Origin: Syntrophomonadaceae bacterium
GTDB taxonomy: Bacteria; Bacillota; Syntrophomonadia; Syntrophomonadales; Syntrophomonadaceae
Length of the DNA stretch: 9,625 nucleotides
NCBI GenBank assembly: GCA_030526885.1
Contig: JAUNBV010000074.1
Span: 1 to 9,625 of the forward strand
Direction of reading: 5' to 3'
The notes under the pieces were generated by a model that did no database searches, was not told where the DNA came from, and saw nothing but the letters and a program-made list of their open reading frames with translations. Made by a program: the position numbers and the translations under genes. Positions 1-7,016 of this stretch are shown here, in pieces. How positions within the stretch are numbered: the stretch's first letter is position 1; every line of letters starts with the position of its first letter.

Positions 1-792
1 GACCTCATCGACGCCGCGATAGCGCAGGAGCTGGGGCGCATGGCCGAGCTGCTGGCGGAGGCGGTGCGGCAGGGCAAGGAAGCGGCCTTGCTGCTGCGCG
101 AGAGTTCGCTGTATATGCGCGATCTGCTGCTGTATTCCGCCGTGGGCGAAACCGCCGGCCTGACCATGGTGGCGGAACAAAACCGGGGGCGGTTGAAGGC
201 CCAGGCGCAAAAACTCAGGCGCGGCGATCTGCTGAAAGCCTTGCAGCTAATGATGGATAGCGGCGAAAAGATAAGGTTTAATGAAAGCCAGCGCTTCCTG
301 ATGGAATACTGCTTTTTTGAATTGGCCCACCTCCTGAACCCGGCGGCGCCGGCGGAAGCGGCGGTGAGCGCATCGGGCCGGGAACGCGGAGCGCAGCCGG
401 AACAGGCCGAGCGCACGGCGGACGTGGCCTCCATTGCCCCCGCGCCCAGGGAAAAACTCAGCAAAAAAGACGCCCGGGAAGCGGTATGGCAGCAGCTTTT
501 GGCCTTGGTCAAAAAGAAGCGCCTGCCCACCCACGCCCTGCTCTCGCCGGCCAAGCTCATCGGCAGCAAGGGCGACGTGATTGTGATCGCCTATAAGCAG
601 AGTTACCGCATGCACCGGGAGCGCATGGAACTGGAAGAAAACCTCACCCCGCTTAAGGAAACCTTGCAGGAGATGTTTAAGAAAAACATGGAAGTGGAAT
701 TCATTTTGCTCAACGAGGAGGAAAACAACAACCTGCTGGTAAAGGAAGCCATCGAGCAATTCGGTGAAGACGTGGTAAACATAAAGGATTAG
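1..792 (+). CDS. dnaX: DNA polymerase III subunit gamma/tau, C-terminal part (5' truncated by window edge)
   Basis: This is the 3' part of the clamp-loader tau subunit, which ties the sliding-clamp loader to the polymerase and helicase at the replication fork. The frame is open to base 1, so the first ATG (base 40) lies inside the gene and the AAA+ ATPase domain is outside the window. About 263 residues are visible. The first ~100 are helical and match DnaX domain III (oligomerisation), including the ylRdLLl-like stretch YMRDLLLYSAVG. An Ala/Pro/Glu-rich linker follows at about residues 110-150. The remaining alpha/beta domain, with GDVIVIAYK and a C-terminal helix, fits the tau-specific C-terminal domain. 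It lies 17 nt upstream of ybaB, the usual order in Bacillota. The identification rests on domain III plus gene order, because the diagnostic Walker motifs cannot be seen. Confidence 0.87.
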   Translation, partial: DLIDAAIAQELGRMAELLAEAVRQGKEAALLLRESSLYMRDLLLYSAVGETAGLTMVAEQNRGRLKAQAQKLRRGDLLKALQLMMDSGEKIRFNESQRFLMEYCFFELAHLLNPAAPAEAAVSASGRERGAQPEQAERTADVASIAPAPREKLSKKDAREAVWQQLLALVKKKRLPTHALLSPAKLIGSKGDVIVIAYKQSYRMHRERMELEENLTPLKETLQEMFKKNMEVEFILLNEEENNNLLVKEAIEQFGEDVVNIKD

Positions 793-809
793 AAAGGACG
801 GAAGAAAAC

Positions 810-1145
810 ATGGCAAAGTTTAGCGGCGGCGGCAATATGCAGATGAGCCAGATGCTCAAGCAGGCCAAAAAAATGCAGGAGCAGATGGCCCAGATGCAGG
901 CCGAATTGCAGGAGCGAACGCTGGAAGCTTCAGCCGGCGGCGGCGCGGTTACCGCCGTGGTCAGCGGCAAGCAGGAGCTCATCAGCCTCACCATCCAGCC
1001 GGAGGTAGTGGACCCCGATGACATTGAAATGCTGCAAGACCTTATCGTGGCCGCAGTCAACGAAGCCCTGCGCCAGATGCAGGAGCAGGTAGCCGACGGC
1101 ATGGCTAAAATCACCGGCGGCATAAATATCCCCGGCCTGAGCTAG
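810..1145 (+). CDS. ybaB: YbaB/EbfC family nucleoid-associated protein
   Basis: This is a small DNA-binding protein of the YbaB/EbfC family, which forms tweezer-like dimers on DNA. The gene is almost always found between dnaX and recR and is thought to act with recombination and repair. The 111-residue length is typical. A Met/Gln-rich amphipathic helix (about residues 10-38, with MLKQAKKMQEQMAQMQAEL) leads into the family's beta segment, which has an Ala-Gly-Gly-Gly turn and VVSGKQELISLTIQPEVVD. A second helix carries DLIVAAVNEAL. The C-terminus ends in a Gly/Ile-rich tail, GGINIPGLS. The start is supported by AAAGGA at 793-798, 11 nt before the ATG. With only 17 nt after dnaX it is almost certainly co-transcribed with it. 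Confidence 0.96.
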   Translation: MAKFSGGGNMQMSQMLKQAKKMQEQMAQMQAELQERTLEASAGGGAVTAVVSGKQELISLTIQPEVVDPDDIEMLQDLIVAAVNEALRQMQEQVADGMAKITGGINIPGLS

Positions 1146-1205
1146 GAATAAAAAGCTTCCCTGATAATTAGCCTCGCTGCAACCGGGGCATACTGAAGGC
1201 AGGGA

Positions 1206-1222
1206 CGCCACCCAAGGTGGCG
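1206..1222 (+). repeat. Short perfect hairpin in the ybaB-recR gap
   Basis: A perfect 7-bp inverted repeat, CGCCACC and GGTGGCG with the 3-nt loop CAA, lies between ybaB and recR. A GGAGG follows directly, but it is about 30 nt before the recR start, too far to be its ribosome binding site. There is no T-run, so this is not an intrinsic terminator. It may be an RNA processing or stability element in a polycistronic transcript, or chance in GC-rich DNA. Nothing else was recognised in this 111-nt gap. Confidence 0.5.
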
Positions 1223-1256
1223 GAGGAATTATTGGGGGGTTAGGGTATAAAACATT

Positions 1257-1853
1257 ATGCGCTTGGCACGTCCTTTGGAACGACTGATAGATGAACTGAG
1301 CAAACTCCCCGGCATCGGGCCGAAGAGTGCGCAGCGGCTGGCGCTGCACCTCATCCGGCAGCCGGAGGAGGAAGCTATGGCTTTGGCGCGCGCCATCGTA
1401 TCGGCGGTGCGCGAGGTATATCCCTGCCCGGAATGCGGCAATCTCACCGATGTCACGCCCTGCGCAATCTGCCAGGACGAACAGCGCGACAGCGCCCTCT
1501 TGTGCGTGGTGGAGGCCTCCAGCGACATTCTGCCCATCGAGCGTACCGGCTATCAGGGGCGCTATTACGTGCTGAACCGTAGCTTCGACGTGTTCCGCGA
1601 CCGCCAATTGGACGAAGGCAGCCTGCAAAGCTTTACCGCCCGTCTGGAGACCGGCGTGGTCAAGGAAGTCATCCTGGCGCTCAATCCCACCGTAGACGGT
1701 GACATCATGGGCCGCTACCTGCTCAGTTTAGCCGCGCCCTACCCGGAGATAAGAGTCAGCCGTCTGGCCCACGGCCTGCCGGTAGGCGGCGATATAGAAT
1801 TCGCCGACGAAATCACTCTCAGACGCGCCCTGGAAGGCCGCCGGGAGTTTTGA
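1257..1853 (+). CDS. recR: Recombination mediator RecR
   Basis: RecR works with RecO (and RecF) to load RecA onto SSB-coated single-stranded DNA at gaps. The 198-residue length is standard. In order it has an N-terminal helix-hairpin-helix (LSKLPGIGPKSAQRLALHL, residues 14-32), a C4 zinc finger (CPECGNLTDVTPCAIC, about 57-72), and a Toprim domain with VVE (about 84-86), NPTVDGD and the C-terminal AHGLPVGGDIEFADE signature. The segment between YYVL and the ARLETGVVKEVILA helix keeps its normal length but lacks the conserved SPLDGIGP loop, reading NRSFDVFRDRQLDEGS instead. The other two frames do not restore the motif, so this is not a simple frameshift. The ATG is fixed by an in-frame TAA at 1248-1250. 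The ribosome binding site is weak (AGGG at 1242-1245), so translation may be modest or coupled to upstream genes. Confidence 0.97.
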   Translation: MRLARPLERLIDELSKLPGIGPKSAQRLALHLIRQPEEEAMALARAIVSAVREVYPCPECGNLTDVTPCAICQDEQRDSALLCVVEASSDILPIERTGYQGRYYVLNRSFDVFRDRQLDEGSLQSFTARLETGVVKEVILALNPTVDGDIMGRYLLSLAAPYPEIRVSRLAHGLPVGGDIEFADEITLRRALEGRREF

Positions 1854-1861
1854 TGGGGCAA

Positions 1862-1884
1862 GGCCGGCAAGAAGCATTGCGGCC
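1862..1884 (+). repeat. Bulged hairpin just after recR
   Basis: GGCC and GCAA (1862-1865, 1867-1870) pair with TTGC and GGCC (1877-1884) around a 6-nt loop with one bulged G. It lies 9 nt after the recR stop and is followed by AT-rich DNA (AAACTTATTAATAAATAA) without a clean T-run. It could be a weak attenuator or a 3' stability hairpin between recR and the zinc-ribbon gene. No consensus promoter is visible in the gap. Confidence 0.35.
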
Positions 1885-1918
1885 AAACTTATTAATAAAT
1901 AAAAAGGAGCGATCAATT

Positions 1919-2182
1919 ATGAAACAAAACTTTTGTCAGAGCTGTGCCATGCCCATGGGCGCCGGCGATGAGATGTACGGCACGGAAGCCGACGGCAGCA
2001 AAAACGAGGATTATTGCAAGTATTGTTACGATCAGGGCGCTTTTACCTTCGATGGCGATATGGATGAAATGATTGAGATATGCGTCCCTCACATGGTGGC
2101 GGCTAACGAGAAGCTGACCGCGGATGACGCCAGAAACATGATGCGGGAAATCTTCCCCCATCTCAAGCGTTGGCAGGCGTAA
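1919..2182 (+). CDS. Small zinc-ribbon domain protein (Zn_ribbon_2 type)
   Basis: This 87-residue cytoplasmic protein matches the putative zinc-ribbon family (Pfam Zn_ribbon_2), common in Clostridia and of unknown biochemical role. It opens with FCQSCAMPMG and continues with GTEADGSKNEDYCKYCYDQGAF. Cys5, Cys8 and the later CKYC pair would bind one zinc ion. The C-terminal half is helical and closes with the family's Leu-Lys-Arg-Trp ending (LKRWQA). An upstream in-frame ATG near 1850 overlaps the recR stop, but the true start is 1919: AAGGAG at 1904-1909 sits 9 nt before it, and family homology begins at this methionine. It follows recR by 65 nt. Its function cannot be inferred from its neighbours. 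The family assignment is confident and the role is unknown. Confidence 0.88.
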   Translation: MKQNFCQSCAMPMGAGDEMYGTEADGSKNEDYCKYCYDQGAFTFDGDMDEMIEICVPHMVAANEKLTADDARNMMREIFPHLKRWQA

Positions 2183-2199
2183 CCGGCGGGAGTTTTTTT
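2168..2199 (+). terminator. Possible weak intrinsic terminator after the zinc-ribbon gene
   Basis: CGTTGG (2168-2173) can pair with CCGGCG (2183-2188), using two G-U pairs and a 9-nt loop. Seven T residues follow at 2193-2199. The stem is short, overlaps the zinc-ribbon stop codon and is 4 nt from the T-run, so termination would be partial at best. Confidence 0.3.
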
Positions 2200-2222
2200 A
2201 GCGGCGCGGGAGCGGTATCGCC

Positions 2223-4142
2223 ATGAATAAACGGAAACTCAAAATCACGCTTTATTTCTACCTCGGTTACCTGGCAATCAGCGCGGTGGTTGCGGCGCAG
2301 CTCTTGCTGAACGGGCGAACAACGGGCCCGGCGGCGGCTTACGCGGCCACGCTCCCGTGGCAGTTGCTGTATAATCTGATCGTATGGCCGCTGTTGGCGT
2401 GGCTGTATCTGAAAAAGAATACCACCACCAACTTGCCCGACACGGTTTTTACTATGGCCTTTACCTGGCTGTTTAACGCGGTGGCTTTTGACATCGTTAC
2501 CCGTGTGGTGATTAAGCATCCTTACGCCATGAGCTTAAAGCAATTCTTCTCCTCGCAACAGCCGTGGCTCCTCTTGATTTACATCGCAATATTCGCCGCT
2601 CCTTTCGTGGGCTGTTGGCTGTGGCGACGTATGGCCGATACCACCGCGCCGAAGAAAAAGCTGGTCATCATCGGCGGCGGCATCGGAGGGCTGACCGCGG
2701 CGGTGTACGCCGCCAAAGCCGGTTTCGACACCGAGCTTTACGAGCAGCACAGCATCGTGGGCGGTGAATGTACCGGCTGGGACCGCAAGGGCTATCACAT
2801 CGATAATTGCATCCATTGGATGATGGGAACCAATCCCGGCACCGACTTGAACCGGCTGTGGCAGACCATAGGCGCGGTGGGAGAAGGCATCGAGATAAAA
2901 CGCGCCGACCGCATGTACACCTCGGAACTGGACGGCCGGCAGCTCACCCTGTGGCACGATATCGACCGCACGCAGCGGGAGATGATTGAGCTGTCCCCGG
3001 AGGATGAACCGGAAATCCGCCGGCTGATGGACTTTTGCCGTATAGGCCGGGAGGTGCGCATCCCCGCCGACATCCCTCCCGAGCTGATGAGCCCGGGCGA
3101 CCTGTTAAAAATGAGCCGGGATTCCGGGGCGGTGATGAAGATATTCAAGGCATACCGGGGCATGAACATTCAAGATGTGATGGCTGGATTCAAGCACCCG
3201 CTGATCGGCTGTCTGCTGTCTGATTTTACCCCGGCGGACAGCACCGGCAACTCTTTTGCCATGTCCTATGGGAATTTTGTGTCCGGCGACGGCGGCATTC
3301 CGGCCGGCGCGTCCCGCGCCATGGCGCAGCGGATACGGGCAAAAGCGGAGAGCTACGGCGCCAGGATATTCACGGGCAAGGGCGCGGCCAGGATATTGCT
3401 TAAAGGCGAGCGGGCAACCGGGGTGCAATTGCAGGACGGCACGGTAGTAAACTGCGACTACGTGGTGCCCGCCTGCGACGCCTCCGTTACCTTCGGCCGG
3501 CTGCTGCCGGAAGGATATATGGAGCCGTTGCTGAAGGAAATGTATGACAACCGCAAGGCCTACCCGGTGTATAACACTTTTCAGGTGGCGCTGGCGCTGG
3601 ACTGCGCCGAGGACCTGTTCCCTGCGGAAATGATCTGGCCGTGTCCGGAGTTGATATTTACGCCAGGTATGGGAGAGCGCATCACCATCAAATCATATGG
3701 CTACGAACCATCCTTTGCCCCGGAAGGCAAGCAGATACTGCAAACCTTGCAGGGCGGCAGCGAGGACGTGTTTGAGTTTTGGCGCGAGCTCTATCAGGAC
3801 CGGGAGGCCTATAAAGCCACCAAGCAGAAACTGGCCGCGCAGACCCTGGCCCAGATAGAAAAACGCTTCCCCCAAACCAAGGGAAAACTGACCGTTCTCG
3901 ATGCCTGGACCCCCATGACTTATGTGCGCTATTGCAGCGCTTACAAGGGTTTTTACCAGTCTTTCATGCTCACCAAGCACAGCGCCAAACGGCCATATCC
4001 CTCCGCTTATATCAAGGGCCTTGACAATGTGATCCTGGCCGGACAGTGGATAAGCCCGCCGGGCGGCTTGCCCGGAGCGGCCATCACCGGTAAATACGCG
4101 GTGCAACGCATTTTGAACCTGGAGGGGCGCAGTTATCGCTGA
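2223..4142 (+). CDS. Phytoene-desaturase-like NAD(P)/FAD oxidoreductase with N-terminal four-helix membrane domain
   Basis: This is a 639-residue membrane-tethered flavoprotein. Residues 1-135 contain four hydrophobic segments (about 8-29, 46-63, 73-93, 115-134) and a conserved-looking FDIVTRVVIKHPYAMS stretch. From residue 147 a Rossmann FAD-binding motif begins (VIIGGGIGGLTAAVYAAKAG, with GxGxxG at 151-156). It is followed by GGECTGWDRKGYHIDNCIHW and, near the end, the FAD-closing NVILAGQWISPPGGLPGA. This architecture is that of the CrtI/phytoene desaturase and related carotenoid or polyprenoid oxidase superfamily. Clostridial members rarely sit with carotenoid genes, and none are seen here, so the substrate is unknown. 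The start is supported by GGGAG at 2208-2212, 10 nt upstream. The desaturase body alone would be about 490 residues, so the membrane part is an added module. Confidence 0.88.
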   Translation: MNKRKLKITLYFYLGYLAISAVVAAQLLLNGRTTGPAAAYAATLPWQLLYNLIVWPLLAWLYLKKNTTTNLPDTVFTMAFTWLFNAVAFDIVTRVVIKHPYAMSLKQFFSSQQPWLLLIYIAIFAAPFVGCWLWRRMADTTAPKKKLVIIGGGIGGLTAAVYAAKAGFDTELYEQHSIVGGECTGWDRKGYHIDNCIHWMMGTNPGTDLNRLWQTIGAVGEGIEIKRADRMYTSELDGRQLTLWHDIDRTQREMIELSPEDEPEIRRLMDFCRIGREVRIPADIPPELMSPGDLLKMSRDSGAVMKIFKAYRGMNIQDVMAGFKHPLIGCLLSDFTPADSTGNSFAMSYGNFVSGDGGIPAGASRAMAQRIRAKAESYGARIFTGKGAARILLKGERATGVQLQDGTVVNCDYVVPACDASVTFGRLLPEGYMEPLLKEMYDNRKAYPVYNTFQVALALDCAEDLFPAEMIWPCPELIFTPGMGERITIKSYGYEPSFAPEGKQILQTLQGGSEDVFEFWRELYQDREAYKATKQKLAAQTLAQIEKRFPQTKGKLTVLDAWTPMTYVRYCSAYKGFYQSFMLTKHSAKRPYPSAYIKGLDNVILAGQWISPPGGLPGAAITGKYAVQRILNLEGRSYR

Positions 4143-4255
4143 GGCCGGTGCCAAATCGTAATTCAACCCCCTTCTAAACAAAACCCATCCCCCTTCAGCA
4201 CCTGGACACCGAAAAATATGGCAGTAGAAATTTTTTTTTATTTTAGTGAAAGAAT

Positions 4256-4283
4256 TTGTGATTTTTGGTGTTTAATATATTAT
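4256..4283 (+). promoter_or_regulatory. Probable sigma-A promoter for the lipoprotein gene
   Basis: In the 184-nt gap after the oxidoreductase, the DNA turns sharply AT-rich from about 4215 to 4290. TTGTGA (4256-4261) and TATTAT (4278-4283) are 16 bp apart and fit a -35/-10 pair; TATGAT at 4281-4286 is an alternative -10. The distance to the GTG start at 4327 leaves a leader of about 35 nt. A T9 run at 4231-4239 has no GC hairpin before it and is not a convincing terminator for the upstream gene. Confidence 0.5.
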
Positions 4284-4326
4284 GATATGTTCGTAGGGGT
4301 AGTAATGAAGGGGAGGCTTTGCACAG

Positions 4327-6147
4327 GTGAAACGCGCGGTAATACTCATCATCGTCATACTATGCGCTCTGGGCTCGCTCACCGCCTGTAACCGCATTGT
4401 ATCCCCCCCGGAGCCTATCCTGACGCCGGAGCCGGCGGTGCAGAAAACGGCCGAGGAAATCGCCGCCGAACATGCCAAGCTGCTGGCGGAGATTGAATAC
4501 GAGCCCTACGCCACCATCGACGAGCTCAAAGCCGATGCGGAGCTGATTTTTGTGGGTACCGTCACCAAAGTCACCGCGCCGGTGGATATGGTCTTGTTTT
4601 ATATCGGCGATAACAGCGACACGCCATTCTATTATGCCCACACCGTCACCGAAATAGAGGTGGAGCAGGTCATAAAAGGCGACATCCGCGCGGGCGACAC
4701 GGTAAGTATCCGCCAGCCGGGAGCGACGGAAGTTTCCGAGTTTTTTATGACCAACGAAGTGTTGCTCACACCGGGCGCGCGCGGGCTGTTTTTTACCGCC
4801 GACAACAGCTTCACCCCCAACATCCCTCCCGCTACCCTGCGCTATGAGCAGGGAGTTTTCAGGATAACCGAGGACACGATAGAGCCGAACTTCGTGCAGG
4901 ATAATCTGATGGAAAGCTGGCTGCTCGGCGATGTGCTGGAATATCTAAGCGGCGCGGGCGCGGCCCCGCCGCCGCCGCCGGTAGTGGTGGCCGAAGACCC
5001 CAAGCGGGAGCACAAGACCGCGCTGGGGGTGCTGGACAGCGATTACAGCGTATATAACGCTTTTTGGATTGATGAAAACAACGTACTTATCGCCTTGAGC
5101 AAAACGCTGCCGGAAAACGGCCTATATGTGGAGTACGGTCAACTGCTGCTGCTCAACACCGAAAACTTAAGCCAGCAGATAGTGTATCTGGAGCCGATGA
5201 GCGTCAATTGGTCGGATTTCTTGCTGTATGACCAGAGGCGATTTGTGTATCAGGGCAGCACCCAGTTGATTTTTATGGACGAACAACTTACGGTGCAAAA
5301 AGTGATGGACGATCGCATCGGTGAGCATCAGCTGCGCCTTTCGCCCGATTTGCAGAAAACCGCCCAAGTGATAAACGGCGTGCTCTATATTACCAGCGCG
5401 GTCGACGGCGGCATTCTGGCGCAGTACGAGGGCGACGGTTTCGGCCTGGTGTGGGCGCCCGATTCGGCGCAAATTGCTTTCTTAAGCTCCGATCAGCGCA
5501 GCGTGATATGGATGGGCGGCGAGCAATTTTCGCAGATGCGCGTGCTCACGCTGGGGCAGGGCATCCCCCACTCCGAAAACCTTACCGCTCTGACCGGCTG
5601 CGCTTTCACCAATGACTCCGCCCATCTGGTGCTGATGGGCCAAGATCAGCACCAGGTCAAGATGCTGCTGTGCGACATCACCGGAACCACCGGCCAGGTG
5701 GTGGCCTTGGCGCCTGATGTGCGCCTGGTGAAAGCCGATGCCAGAGAAATCTGGTACTTAAATAACGGCGTTGAATATTCGCTGATGCATTACGAGAACG
5801 CCAGCGGCAACAGCCTGGAATTGTACCGTACCCAGTGGCCCATTCTGGCCGCGGCCTGCGACGATGCCGACCAATCGATATTTATTGTGGAATATGAGCA
5901 AAACCAGCAGCAGATGTATCTGATCGATGTCAGCGGCATCGGCACGGCGACCGAGCCGGAACCGGCGGCGGCTCCGGAAGCCGAAGCGGCGGAAGGCCAA
6001 ACCGAGACCGAGGTCGCGGAGCCCGCAGAACCCGCGGCCGAAGCGGAGGAACCCGCCCCGCCGCCGGAAGCGGCGGAGGAAGACGAAAGCCAAACCCCGC
6101 CGCCGGAGGAAACAGCGCCCCCGGCAGCGATACCGGATCACGGATAA
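4327..6147 (+). CDS. Predicted surface lipoprotein with beta-propeller-like repeats and Pro/Glu/Ala tail
   Basis: This 606-residue secreted lipoprotein starts at GTG 4327, with GGGGAGG (4310-4316) 10 nt upstream. The signal peptide (residues 1-20) ends in the lipobox LTAC, so Cys21 should be lipidated on the outer face of the membrane. Residues ~60-185 form a predicted beta domain (AELIFVGTVTKV, VEQVIKGDIRAGDTVSIRQPG) of a kind often seen in clostridial surface proteins. After a poly-proline hinge (214-218), residues ~230-537 carry repeats with PDxxxxxA-like blades (LSPDLQKTAQV, WAPDSAQIAFLS, FTNDSAHLVLMG), like TolB/WD40-type propellers. Residues 541-603 are a low-complexity Pro/Glu/Ala tail with no sorting signal. 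The 3' end overlaps the convergent sortase gene by 10 bp. The domain architecture is confident, but no ligand or function can be assigned. Confidence 0.82.
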   Translation: MKRAVILIIVILCALGSLTACNRIVSPPEPILTPEPAVQKTAEEIAAEHAKLLAEIEYEPYATIDELKADAELIFVGTVTKVTAPVDMVLFYIGDNSDTPFYYAHTVTEIEVEQVIKGDIRAGDTVSIRQPGATEVSEFFMTNEVLLTPGARGLFFTADNSFTPNIPPATLRYEQGVFRITEDTIEPNFVQDNLMESWLLGDVLEYLSGAGAAPPPPPVVVAEDPKREHKTALGVLDSDYSVYNAFWIDENNVLIALSKTLPENGLYVEYGQLLLLNTENLSQQIVYLEPMSVNWSDFLLYDQRRFVYQGSTQLIFMDEQLTVQKVMDDRIGEHQLRLSPDLQKTAQVINGVLYITSAVDGGILAQYEGDGFGLVWAPDSAQIAFLSSDQRSVIWMGGEQFSQMRVLTLGQGIPHSENLTALTGCAFTNDSAHLVLMGQDQHQVKMLLCDITGTTGQVVALAPDVRLVKADAREIWYLNNGVEYSLMHYENASGNSLELYRTQWPILAAACDDADQSIFIVEYEQNQQQMYLIDVSGIGTATEPEPAAAPEAEAAEGQTETEVAEPAEPAAEAEEPAPPPEAAEEDESQTPPPEETAPPAAIPDHG

Positions 6148-6926
6148 GGCTGCCGAGCCGATATCATGATCAAACGGCCGATTACGATGATGCGCTGCTT
6201 GGAGGTTCCCTTGGGCGTGCAGGAGGTCAGCACCAGGGAGCCGTAGCCGCGCTGATTAAGCACGCTGGTGTCGGTGGGCTCCACGATCAGCGTGCTCTCA
6301 TACTCATAGGTATAAGTCTTATCCCCCAGATGCAGATACATCCGATCCCCGTCAGTCATGCGGTCAATATTGTAAAACCACGCCCCGTACACATCGCGGT
6401 GGGCGGCTATGCTCACCGTGGCGCCGGTGGCGCAGGGCAGCAGGGAATTGCTGTACAACCCCGGCGCGCGCTTCAACTGCTGCACGGAGGTGCCGCCGAT
6501 GACCTTGCTGCGCAATCCCATGCGCGGCGCCTGCAGCACCATATCGTAATCCACATATTCGCTGCGTTCGGTATAAGCGATGGGGGAAATATCCTCCGGC
6601 GCCGGTTTCGGCTTTTCCACCACCACCGGCTGCTCCGGCACCAGTTCCTCCATCACCAGCGCCGGAGCCTCGTTGCTGGGCAGCAGCGTCTGGCCGATAA
6701 AGAGAAACGACGGCAGCTCATCATAGGGCGTGTATTCCCGCTCCGCCGCGGCCTGCGCCCCCAGTCTTTCCTGTTGATGCTCATATATCATGTTGAAAGC
6801 CATCTGATAGACCCGCCCCGAATAATTTATCCAGGCATAATACAGCAAACACAGCACGCCCAGCACAATGAGAGTATTGCTCCAGAATCGCCGGCTCGCG
6901 GCCCAGGACGGAACATGAATCCTCAT
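6138..6926 (-). CDS. Class D/E-like sortase
   Basis: Sortases are membrane-bound cysteine transpeptidases that cut surface proteins at a C-terminal sorting signal and attach them to the wall or to pilin subunits. This 262-residue protein has an N-terminal membrane anchor (about 17-33), a Pro/Glu-rich stalk (about 65-115, with VPEQPVVVEKPKPAPED) and a C-terminal catalytic domain. The catalytic triad is visible: His176 in SIAAHRD, Cys236 in LVLTSCTP and Arg245 in KQRIIVIGRL. The TSCTP context and single N-terminal anchor fit class D or E better than housekeeping class A or pilin class C. The start is supported by AAAGGGGG (6935-6942 on this strand), 8 nt before the ATG. Its likely substrate is the LAATG protein encoded at 8979-9625. 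The class assignment is less certain than the family. Confidence 0.94.
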   Translation of the reverse strand: MRIHVPSWAASRRFWSNTLIVLGVLCLLYYAWINYSGRVYQMAFNMIYEHQQERLGAQAAAEREYTPYDELPSFLFIGQTLLPSNEAPALVMEELVPEQPVVVEKPKPAPEDISPIAYTERSEYVDYDMVLQAPRMGLRSKVIGGTSVQQLKRAPGLYSNSLLPCATGATVSIAAHRDVYGAWFYNIDRMTDGDRMYLHLGDKTYTYEYESTLIVEPTDTSVLNQRGYGSLVLTSCTPKGTSKQRIIVIGRLIMISARQPYP

Positions 6927-6956
6927 CGCTTATTCCCCCTTTACATTAAAAGCGAT

Positions 6957-6991
6957 AAAAAAAGAGGACAAGAGGGCGTCACCCTCTCGTC
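6957..6991 (-). terminator. Probable intrinsic terminator between the 156-residue protein gene and the sortase gene
   Basis: Read on the - strand, AGAGGG (complement of 6982-6987) pairs with CCCTCT (6971-6976) around a 5-nt loop. Three more pairs (GAC/GTC) follow across one mismatch. A run of seven T residues (A-run 6957-6963 on the + strand) comes right after. It lies 26 nt past the stop of the 156-residue protein gene and 31 nt before the sortase ATG. It would end or attenuate that transcript, so the sortase may need read-through or its own promoter. No clear -10/-35 pair for the sortase was found. Confidence 0.68.
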
Positions 6992-6992
6992 A
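6977..6992 (-). promoter_or_regulatory. Pair of CGTCA elements 11 bp apart upstream of the sortase gene (candidate operator)
   Basis: CGTCA occurs at 6977-6981 and again at 6988-6992 (TGACG on the coding strand), a period of 11 bp. The same 11-bp spacing of GTCA is found in the two other gaps of this gene block. Here it overlaps the terminator hairpin, so the bases may simply serve the stem, and no convincing -10 lies at the expected distance. It is the weakest of the three sites. Confidence 0.3.
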
Positions 6993-7016
6993 ACTCATTA
7001 AAAAATCGATATTCTA

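Noticed and set aside
247..816. - strand open frame opposite dnaX
   Set aside because: It is antisense to clear DnaX sequence, has a biased composition (Phe, Arg, His) and no ribosome binding site of note.
1246..1251. TATAAA just before recR as a -10 box
   Set aside because: It would place the transcript start at or inside the ATG and has no matching -35. RecR more likely relies on upstream transcription.
930..1628. Long - strand open frame (232 codons) opposite ybaB and recR
   Set aside because: It lies antisense to two well-recognised genes. Its translation resembles no family and follows the codon shadow of GC-rich DNA.
1850..1918. Longer N-terminus for the zinc-ribbon protein starting at ATG near 1850
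   Set aside because: It overlaps the recR stop, has no ribosome binding site, and family similarity begins at the later ATG 1919, which has AAGGAG at good spacing.
4231..4239. T9 run as terminator for the oxidoreductase gene
   Set aside because: No GC-rich hairpin lies directly before it. The run is part of the AT-rich promoter region.
4305..4391. 28-codon ATG frame overlapping the lipoprotein start
   Set aside because: It is in a different frame with no good ribosome binding site. The GTG at 4327 with GGGGAGG and a perfect lipoprotein signal explains the region.
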